Of a stretch of DNA of 30,824 nt, positions 17,034 to 23,413 are shown piece by piece (within the stretch, counting starts at the first letter, position 1; each line of letters begins with the position of its first letter). The DNA is from JBGSWL01 sp041752455 (lineage in GTDB: Bacteria; Pseudomonadota; Alphaproteobacteria; Rhizobiales; Rhizobiaceae). Under the pieces are notes generated by a model. It did no database searches. It saw nothing but the letters and a program-made list of their open reading frames with translations, and had not been told where the DNA came from. The position numbers and the translations under genes were made by a program. The stretch is taken from the NCBI GenBank assembly GCA_041752455.1, contig JBGSWL010000095.1:1-30824 (forward strand), given 5' to 3'.

Positions 17034-17977
17034 TCATCACCTGTGGCGAAGCTCTGTATGACGTCTTTGCGGATGATGATCCGGCAGCCGGCGCCTTCGC
17101 CATTGCCGCGCGCGGTGTCGTAGGGGGTTCACCGCTCAATGTCGCGCTCGGCCTTGCACGGCTCGGAACGCCGTCGGGCATGTTCACCCGCCTCTCGACC
17201 GATGCGCTGGGCACCAAGATCAGCGCCTTCATGGCGGCCAATGGCATTTCGGAGCGCTATTGCATCCGCACGGAAACGGAAAACACCACATTCGTGCTGA
17301 TCAAGACGCTCCCAGACGGCCAGCCCGACTATGCGATCTATTGCAATGGCACCGCTGACTGCTCGATGCAGATGGGTGATCTGCCGGAGTTGCTCGACGA
17401 CGACGTCACCGCCATTCACCTCGGCTCGTTTGCAACCGTCATCGAATCGTCAGGCCTCGTGCTGCGGGCATTGGCAAAGCGCGAAGCCGGGCGCCGCTTC
17501 ATTACCTATGATCCCAACATCCGCGCGATGGTAGAGCCGGACATGGGCCGGTGGCGGGCGATGAACGACGACATCCTGCCGATTGCAAACCTGGTCAAGG
17601 CGAGCGACGAAGACCTTTCCATGCTTTATCCGGGACGACCGATCGAGGAATTCGCCGAGCGCGTGCTCAGCGAGGGCGCCGATCTTGCGATTGTCACGCG
17701 CGGTCCCAAGGGCGCTCTTGTTGCCTCGGCCGATGGCCGCATGGAGGCAATTGCCGGCATCAAGGTCGCCGTCCAGGATACGGTCGGTGCGGGCGACACG
17801 TTCCACGCTGCAACGCTGCACTACCTGTCGAGCCGCAATGCGCTCTCCAAAGGCGTTGCGCGACAGGTCGATATCGGCGAACTGGGCCGCTTTGCCGTGC
17901 GCGCTGCTGCATTGACCTGTACGCGGCGCGGTGCGGACTTGCCGACGCTGGCGCAAGTGGAGGCGTTTACAGGCTGA
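17030..17977 (+). CDS. PfkB-family carbohydrate kinase, fructokinase-like
   Basis: A 315-residue ribokinase-type sugar kinase. It opens with MIITCGEALYDVF, has the sugar-binding GGSPLNVALGLARLG at 32-46, FTRLSTDALGTKI, YDPNIRAMV, LVKASDEDL, and the ATP/anion-hole signature DTVGAGDTFHAA with the catalytic Asp of GAGD near residue 250. Length and start resemble rhizobial fructokinase, but other hexose or keto-sugar substrates cannot be separated by eye. It overlaps the dehydrogenase gene by 4 bases, and the pair likely forms one sugar-use unit in which the dehydrogenase product or a related sugar is phosphorylated. Its TGA is immediately followed by a 44-bp palindromic repeat. Confidence 0.9.
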   Translation: MIITCGEALYDVFADDDPAAGAFAIAARGVVGGSPLNVALGLARLGTPSGMFTRLSTDALGTKISAFMAANGISERYCIRTETENTTFVLIKTLPDGQPDYAIYCNGTADCSMQMGDLPELLDDDVTAIHLGSFATVIESSGLVLRALAKREAGRRFITYDPNIRAMVEPDMGRWRAMNDDILPIANLVKASDEDLSMLYPGRPIEEFAERVLSEGADLAIVTRGPKGALVASADGRMEAIAGIKVAVQDTVGAGDTFHAATLHYLSSRNALSKGVARQVDIGELGRFAVRAAALTCTRRGADLPTLAQVEAFTG

Positions 17978-17978
17978 A

Positions 17979-18022
17979 GCAATTCCAGCGAAAGTGGGGA
18001 CCGGTTTTGCGTCCGGAATTGC
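17979..18022. repeat. 44-bp intergenic palindromic element, copy 1
   Basis: Begins GCAATTCC and ends GGAATTGC, with inner pairing GCGAAA / TTTTGC. It differs from the copy at 26403-26446 at only 2 of 44 positions. One base separates it from the TGA of the PfkB gene. Elements of this form are recalled as dispersed in rhizobial genomes. It is followed by GACAAAAA. Confidence 0.85.
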
Positions 18023-18142
18023 GACAAAAAGGAAGTATAGCCTGTTCGGCATCAAGCGCGGCGCGGAGAGGTCCAGCCTTGCCTTGCTTCTGCCGTGCGC
18101 GGCGATTATCACGCAGCAACATGATGAGAGGCCAGACGTAAC

Positions 18143-18832
18143 GTGCAACTGCACCACCATCCGATGTCCGCGCCGTCAAGGTTTGCCCGCCTCATTCTCG
18201 GTGAGTATTCCGTGGAGCCCGTTCTTATCGACGAGCGCCCGTGGGAGCGCCGGCCGGAACTGCTGGCGATGAACCCGGCCGGCACCTTGCCGGTTCTCAT
18301 TGCAGAATCGGGCCAACCGATCAGCGGCCTTTTTGCGATCATGGAATACCTCGACGAAACCCGCGGCGTGATGTTGCGCGATCGTCGGCTGATGCCGGGT
18401 GATCCTCTGGAACGCGCCGAAGTGCGCCGTCTGGTCGACTGGTTCATGAGCCGAATGGACACCGACGTCGTCCGGCCGCTGACCCGCGAACGGGTGTTCA
18501 AGCTTGAAATGCCGGTCACAGCCGGCGGTGGCGCCCCCGACAGTGCCGCCATGCGCGCCGCGCGGATCAACAGCCGGCAGCACATGAAATATCTCAACTG
18601 GCTGGCCGGTTCGCGTAACTGGCTGGCGGGCAGCCGGATCACGCTCGCCGATCTGGCCGCGGCCGCGTCTGTCTCTGTGCTCGACTATCTCGGGGAAATC
18701 GATTGGCGCGAATCGCCGGAGGCTCGCGAATGGTATTCGCGCCTGAAATCGCGACCGTCTTTCAGGCCGCTGCTCACAGACCGCGTGCGCGGCGTCACGC
18801 CGGTGTCGCACTATGCCGACCCGGACTTCTGA
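18143..18832 (+). CDS. fzlA: GST-fold protein, FzlA-like cell-division factor
   Basis: A 229-residue glutathione S-transferase-fold protein. The N-terminal thioredoxin-like half shows RFARLILGEYSVEPVLIDERPWERRPELLAMNPAGTLPVL split by family insertions, and the helical half shows RRLVDWFMSRMDTDVVRPLT, RVFKLEMP, NWLAGSRITLADLAAAASVS and LDYLGEIDW. The 'RRLVDWF...V...VFK' and 'ADLAAAA..S.LDYLG' patterns resemble Caulobacter FzlA, which binds and curves FtsZ filaments and is not an active transferase. The symbol is tentative. It starts at GTG 18143 behind GAGAGG (about 11 bases); there is no better ATG. It overlaps the start of queG by 20 bases, an arrangement I recall in related bacteria. A seven-residue repeat NWLAGSR appears twice in tandem. 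Confidence 0.68.
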   Translation: MQLHHHPMSAPSRFARLILGEYSVEPVLIDERPWERRPELLAMNPAGTLPVLIAESGQPISGLFAIMEYLDETRGVMLRDRRLMPGDPLERAEVRRLVDWFMSRMDTDVVRPLTRERVFKLEMPVTAGGGAPDSAAMRAARINSRQHMKYLNWLAGSRNWLAGSRITLADLAAAASVSVLDYLGEIDWRESPEAREWYSRLKSRPSFRPLLTDRVRGVTPVSHYADPDF

Positions 18833-19997
18833 GCCGCGCATTTCCACGGCTGAAGCCGCCCGCGCTTTTCTTGTTGGCGACCTTCTGAAATCGGGTTTCG
18901 ACGGCGTCGGTATCTGCGCGCCCGATCATCCCCATCTTGCACAAGCAGGTCGGCGGCTTTTGCATGCGCTCGGCGACAGCCATCATGCATCGATGGAATG
19001 GATGGCGGAGACCGCCGCGCGTCGCCGCGATCCGAAGACGCTTTGGCCGGATGTCCGGTCGGTTGTCATGGTCGCCATGAGCTACGGTCAGGGCGACGCC
19101 TACGATCCGTTGGCGGCGCTGATGCAAAAGACCAGTGGCACGATCTCCTGCTATGCCCACAACCGCGACTATCACGATGTCATCAAGGGCCTGTTGAAGC
19201 AGGCGGCCGGACGGTTTGCCGCCGCCACCGGCGCTGGCGTGAAGGTTTTCGTCGACACCGCGCCGGTGATGGAAAAGCCGCTGGCGGCGCTCGCCGGTCT
19301 CGGCTGGCAAGGCCGCCACACCAATCTGGTGAGCCGCGACCTCGGGTCTTGGTTTTTCCTTGGCGCCATTTTCACCGATATGGAATTGCCGAGGGATCAG
19401 CCGGAGACCGATCACTGCGGCTCCTGTAGCGCCTGCCTCGATATTTGCCCGACGGGTGCATTTCCGGCGCCTTACCGGCTCGATGCGCGGCGCTGCATTT
19501 CCTATCTCACCATCGAACACCACGGACCGATCCCGCTGGAATTTCGCAAGGCCATGGGAAACCGCGTCTATGGCTGCGATGATTGTCTCGCGGTCTGTCC
19601 GTGGAACAAGTTTGCGGTCGCCGCCCGCGACATCCGCCTCGCCGGTCGTGATGATCTGAGATCGCCCGCGCTGGAAAGCTTTCTCGGTCTTGATGCTGCT
19701 GCTTTCAGGCAGCGGTTTTCCGGGTCTCCGGTCAAGCGGATCGGGCGCGACCGCTTCATCCGCAATTGCCTGATCGCAGCGGGCAATTCCCGGAGCCTTG
19801 ATCTTCTGGAGCCTGTGCGTCATCTGCTGGCTGACGCATCGCCGGTCGTGCGCGGCGCGGCGATCTGGGCCCTCTCGCAACTGGACAGCGCAGTGTTGGC
19901 CAAGGAAATGCAAAGCCTCTTCGGCGCTGAATGCGACCCGGACGTGCAAAACGAGTGGACCATGGCAAACCTGGAGCGTGAGACCGATGCCCGATGA
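18813..19997 (+). CDS. queG: Epoxyqueuosine reductase
   Basis: Catalyses the last step of queuosine synthesis in tRNA (epoxyqueuosine to queuosine), using cobalamin and two [4Fe-4S] clusters. At 394 residues it is full length. Visible: VDTAPVMEKPLA with Asp148 in the conserved catalytic/cobalamin pocket and GWQGRHTNLVS; the ferredoxin-like region CGSCSACLDICPTGA (Cys202, 205, 208, 212) with Cys228 in RRCISYLT; and the second cluster YGCDDCLAVCPWN (Cys255, 258, 262). A HEAT-like tail follows (ASPVVRGAAIWALSQLDSAVL). ATG 18813 lies inside the end of the fzlA-like gene, and the stop overlaps the next gene by 11 bases, so the three genes are very likely one transcript with coupled translation. 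Confidence 0.96.
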   Translation: MPTRTSEPRISTAEAARAFLVGDLLKSGFDGVGICAPDHPHLAQAGRRLLHALGDSHHASMEWMAETAARRRDPKTLWPDVRSVVMVAMSYGQGDAYDPLAALMQKTSGTISCYAHNRDYHDVIKGLLKQAAGRFAAATGAGVKVFVDTAPVMEKPLAALAGLGWQGRHTNLVSRDLGSWFFLGAIFTDMELPRDQPETDHCGSCSACLDICPTGAFPAPYRLDARRCISYLTIEHHGPIPLEFRKAMGNRVYGCDDCLAVCPWNKFAVAARDIRLAGRDDLRSPALESFLGLDAAAFRQRFSGSPVKRIGRDRFIRNCLIAAGNSRSLDLLEPVRHLLADASPVVRGAAIWALSQLDSAVLAKEMQSLFGAECDPDVQNEWTMANLERETDAR

Positions 19998-20871
19998 AAA
20001 TTGGTTGATCCTCGGCGCCGGGTTCTCCGGACTTGCCATTGCCGATGCGCTGATTGCCCGCGGCACCCCGGTTGCCGGCACAACGCGATCTGCCGGGAAA
20101 GCCGCCGCCTTGAGCGCGCGGGGCCTGACCGGTCTGACGTATGACGGAGAGACGGTCACCCCTGCGCTGGCTGATGCGGTGGCGCGCGCTACCCATGTGG
20201 TCGTCTCGATCGCGCCGGGCGATAGTGGCGATGCGATCCTTGCCAACCTTTCCGAGGCGCTCTCGAACGCGGAAAATCTGACGTGGATTGCCTACCTCTC
20301 GACCGTCGGCGTCTACGGTAATCATGATGGTGCCTGGGTCGATGAGGAAACGCCGGTCGCGCCGGTGTCAGCCCGCTCGGTCCAGCGGGTCGAGGCGGAG
20401 AACGGCTGGCTGGACTTTGCGTCGTCAACCGGGAAACCGGTCGCGGTTCTGAGGCTTTCCGGCATTTATGGTCCGGGGCGCAATGCCCTGTGCAATCTGG
20501 CGGAAGGCTCAGCCCGCCGCCTCGTCAAGCCGGGCCAGGTCTTCAACCGCATTCATGTTGCCGATATCGCCGGCGCGACTCTGCATCTTGCGGGCAACCA
20601 TCTCGGCGGCATCTGGAATGTCACCGACGACTATCCCGCGCCGCCGCAGGATGTTGTCGAATATGCCGCCTCTGTCATGAAAGTTGATCTGCCACCCGAG
20701 CAGGATTTCGACACCGCCACATTGTCGCCCATGGCCCGGTCTTTCTACGGCGAAAACAAGCGCGTCTCCAATGTGCGCCTCAAGACGGCCGGTTATGCTT
20801 TCAAGTACCCAGACTACTACAAGGCGCTCTCCGCCATGTGGGCGGACGGGAGTTGGAAGCACGGTCGCTGA
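19987..20871 (+). CDS. Atypical SDR-family (YeeZ-like) NAD-binding protein
   Basis: A 294-residue extended/atypical short-chain dehydrogenase. The Rossmann loop is WLILGAGFSGLAIADALIAR (G10-x-G12-xx-G15). YLSTVGVYGNHDGAWVDEE carries the tyrosine of the SDR active-site region, then LRLSGIYGPGRN, FNRIHVADIAGATLHLAG and GIWNVTDDYPAPPQDVVEYA, as in the YeeZ/YlbE-like 'NAD-dependent epimerase' proteins. The usual YxxxK is replaced by RVEAENGW, so ordinary SDR catalysis is doubtful. It starts within the last codons of queG behind GGAGCGTGAG. Conservation of this gene next to queG is from memory. Function unknown. Confidence 0.85.
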   Translation: MPDENWLILGAGFSGLAIADALIARGTPVAGTTRSAGKAAALSARGLTGLTYDGETVTPALADAVARATHVVVSIAPGDSGDAILANLSEALSNAENLTWIAYLSTVGVYGNHDGAWVDEETPVAPVSARSVQRVEAENGWLDFASSTGKPVAVLRLSGIYGPGRNALCNLAEGSARRLVKPGQVFNRIHVADIAGATLHLAGNHLGGIWNVTDDYPAPPQDVVEYAASVMKVDLPPEQDFDTATLSPMARSFYGENKRVSNVRLKTAGYAFKYPDYYKALSAMWADGSWKHGR

Positions 20872-20923
20872 CGGCGCTTCTGCGGGGATGAGAAGCCCGC
20901 AAACGCAACGTCAAGGACCACAC

Positions 20924-21271
20924 ATGATCAAGACCAGCCTTCTCGCCGCTTCCATCGCGGTGTCCATCTCCGCATTCACGTCAACGCAAGCTCTGGCCGA
21001 ATGTGGCCGCGCATCCTGGTATGCGCTCAACTCGCGCACCGCTTCCGGCGAAATGATGAACCCTTCGGCGATGACCGCAGCCCACAAGACCCTGCCGTTC
21101 GGCACCAAGGTCCGTATCGTCAACAAGAACAACGGCAAGGCTGTCGTGGTGCGGATCAATGACCGCGGCCCGTTCGTCAAAGGCCGCGTCATCGACGTCT
21201 CGAAGGCCGCCGCCCAGAAGCTGGGCATGATCCGATCCGGCCATGCACCGGTCTGCGTCAGCCGGGGCTGA
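20924..21271 (+). CDS. Secreted RlpA-like double-psi beta-barrel protein
   Basis: A 115-residue exported protein. The signal peptide MIKTSLLAASIAVSISAFTS with cleavage after ...TQALA leaves ECGRASWYALNSRTASGEMM, TAAHKTLPFGTKVRIVNKNN, VVVRINDRGPFVKGRVIDVS and KAAAQKLGMI. This is the RlpA-type DPBB domain, including the catalytic-type Asp of NDRGPF and the AAHKTLPFGT loop. Full-length RlpA is a septal lytic transglycosylase that also carries a SPOR domain and a lipobox; both are missing here, and the region is too short for them. Activity or a binding role is therefore uncertain. AAGGA precedes the ATG by 7-8 bases. It is 52 bases after the SDR gene and converges on the L,D-transpeptidase gene with 11 bases between the stops. 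Confidence 0.88.
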   Translation: MIKTSLLAASIAVSISAFTSTQALAECGRASWYALNSRTASGEMMNPSAMTAAHKTLPFGTKVRIVNKNNGKAVVVRINDRGPFVKGRVIDVSKAAAQKLGMIRSGHAPVCVSRG

Positions 21272-21282
21272 CGCGCCGGGAC

Positions 21283-23229
21283 TTACGAACGGCGGCTGGC
21301 ATCCACGATCGCCAGCGCCTTTTGCAGGTGAGCATCACGTTTGTAGACGTCGGGGAAGAACCCTACCTTACCGCTTTCGTCCGGCCAGGCGGTGAAATAG
21401 GCAACCCATACCGGGATCTTGCCGGTAACTCGCTCTGCCTTCTCGTCCCCGCCGAGATTGCCTTCGACATGCGACAGCGGCTTGCCGAGCACGGCCGCAG
21501 CCATTTCGAGGGGCCGTTCCAGCCGCACGCAGCCATGGCTGAAGGCACGGGTATCGCGCGAGAACAGGTCGCGCGCCGGCGTGTCATGCATGTAGATCGC
21601 GTGGCTGTTGGGAAACAGGATCTTGACGTCGCCGAGCGCATTCTTCGGCCCCGGCTTTTGCCGGACACTGTAGGGAACCGGCCCGGAATACTGCCGCCAG
21701 TTGATGGCTGACGACGAAATCGGCTTGCCGTTTCCGCCCGTTACCACATAGCCGGCCCGGTCGAGATAGCCCGGATCGCGGTGCAGTTTCGGCAGAAACT
21801 CGTTGACGATGATCGACTGCGGCACGCCCCAATAGGGGTTGTAGACCACCGTCTCGATTTCATCGTGAAAGAAATAGGTCTGGTTTTCGGGCTGGCCGAC
21901 AACGGCGCGCATGGCGAGCTTGGTTTCGCCGTTTTCCATGTATCGAACGCGGTATTCCGGCTGGTTGATCACGACATGCCGCTGGCCGAACTGCTCGGGA
22001 TGCCAGCGCATCCGCTCCATCGCCAGTTCCACCTTGGCGATCCGGTCCGCAACGGTTTCTGTGCCAAGGCGGGCAATCGTTGCCGGACCGACCACGCCAT
22101 CGGGCTTCAGATCAAATTCGCGCTGCACATCCTTGATCAGGTCAACCAGCGCGCCGTCATAGAGGTTGCCGTCGCCATAGGCATCGATCGTTGCCATGTG
22201 CTTGACGCGGATATCAGGCGACGCCTTGCGGATCGCCGCGCGGATCACCGGCGACACACCCTCGCCAACATCGCCCGGTCGCAAAAACGTCCCTTCCGGA
22301 ATGGCGATGCTGTTATCGGTCGCTGCCCGAAGGGCAACCAGTTCGCCCGCAAGTTTCGTGTATTCGAGCTGCTGGGGAGCAAGTCCCGACAGCCAGGCAG
22401 CCGGATCGGTTGCACCGGAAAGACCGGCGATGGCGCCATCCGGCGTCAGCCGGTCGGCCGGAAAATCATGGTAGCCGGACAGCCGGTTCGGATTGATGAC
22501 ACCATCCTTGATGTCCATCGCAAAGCGGATCGCGCGTGCCGTCAGAACCAGTTCGGCTTGCAGCAGTTCGCCATAACGGCCGGCCGGATCATCCATCGAC
22601 CAGCCGTCAGCCGGAAGGGAAACGTCGTAGTCGGCGTTCTTCAATCCATGTGCGGACGCATCGGCAAGCAGGGCAGCGACGGCCTTGCCATTGTCATTGA
22701 TCGCCATACCGGTAACCCAGACGAACGCCGGATTGTCGGCATAGTGCTTGCGCACGGCTTCGGCGACTGCCGGTTCGATCGCGATGGCCTGATCAGGCAC
22801 GTGTTTCAACGCATCGGCAAACCGGTTGTCATCCAGCATCGGAAGCGGCGCCAGTCCCGAGATCGGGATCGTCTGCGTCGCGCTCGCAATGCCGCCGGTC
22901 GTCGTCGTATCGGGCAGGAGCGACAACAGCGCGATCCGCTCCACGGCAGGAACCGGATAGTCGTAGTACTTCGGCCCGCTCACCGGAACGATCTTCCGCG
23001 CCGGTGCTTTCGTCACGCGGTTGACCTGCTGTGGTGCAGGCGCTGGCGCTTGTTCGATTGCGCGTTGCTGGCGCCGCTTTTCGCGCTTGGCGCGGTTGAA
23101 AAGCAGTTCGTGCAGCGACACTTCGTTGGCAGCACTGGCCGGCGTCGCCGTGGTCAGCCCTGTCGCGAGGACCGTCGCGGCCAGTAAGATGCAAGTCGTC
23201 GTCTTGCAGGTCGTCGTCTTGGCGAACAT
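21283..23229 (-). CDS. Large L,D-transpeptidase, YcbB/LdtD-like
   Basis: A 648-residue periplasmic peptidoglycan cross-linking enzyme. From ATG 23229 (GGAG about 9 bases upstream) the signal peptide runs to about residue 32 (LLAATVLATGLTTATPASA). A basic, proline-rich linker follows (APAPAPQQVNR), then a helical substrate-capping region, a peptidoglycan-binding module near 340-380 (GALVDLIKDVQREFDLKPDG, VVGPATIARL), and the YkuD catalytic domain with IYMHDTPARDLF and SHGCVRL (catalytic Cys567, His565). Order and length fit the YcbB/LdtD class, which makes 3-3 cross-links and is beta-lactam tolerant. Upstream frame extension to 23364 is rejected because the signal peptide would lie internally. 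A 15-bp tandem duplication gives KTTTCKTTTC at the very N-terminus. Confidence 0.93.
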   Translation of the reverse strand: MFAKTTTCKTTTCILLAATVLATGLTTATPASAANEVSLHELLFNRAKREKRRQQRAIEQAPAPAPQQVNRVTKAPARKIVPVSGPKYYDYPVPAVERIALLSLLPDTTTTGGIASATQTIPISGLAPLPMLDDNRFADALKHVPDQAIAIEPAVAEAVRKHYADNPAFVWVTGMAINDNGKAVAALLADASAHGLKNADYDVSLPADGWSMDDPAGRYGELLQAELVLTARAIRFAMDIKDGVINPNRLSGYHDFPADRLTPDGAIAGLSGATDPAAWLSGLAPQQLEYTKLAGELVALRAATDNSIAIPEGTFLRPGDVGEGVSPVIRAAIRKASPDIRVKHMATIDAYGDGNLYDGALVDLIKDVQREFDLKPDGVVGPATIARLGTETVADRIAKVELAMERMRWHPEQFGQRHVVINQPEYRVRYMENGETKLAMRAVVGQPENQTYFFHDEIETVVYNPYWGVPQSIIVNEFLPKLHRDPGYLDRAGYVVTGGNGKPISSSAINWRQYSGPVPYSVRQKPGPKNALGDVKILFPNSHAIYMHDTPARDLFSRDTRAFSHGCVRLERPLEMAAAVLGKPLSHVEGNLGGDEKAERVTGKIPVWVAYFTAWPDESGKVGFFPDVYKRDAHLQKALAIVDASRRS

Positions 23230-23413
23230 CGCGTTCGGCTCCGGTATTTGAATGACTGCCCCGATCCACTTTAGCCGTCCGAGAGGCTCGTGAACAGGGT
23301 TTGCTTTGCCATCATGAAGCCGGCACATGAACCGTTCCTGAATGCAGCGGCCTGGCACCTGCAATTTTCAAACCCGATTGCGGCAAGCCTGGCCAGAGGC
23401 TAAGCCATCGCCC

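Noticed and set aside
18795..20246. Minus-strand frame of 483 codons across queG and the SDR gene
   Set aside because: It lies antisense to two genes with clear motifs and has no plausible ribosome site or family match.
20876..20900. Overlapping inverted repeats (GCTTCT / AGAAGC and GCGGG / CCCGC) before the RlpA-like gene
   Set aside because: Short arms and no U-tract; it may fold but there is no specific sign of a terminator or riboswitch.
21781..23187. Plus-strand frame of 468 codons inside the L,D-transpeptidase gene
   Set aside because: It is antisense to a well-supported periplasmic enzyme and its arginine/histidine-rich product looks like shadow translation.
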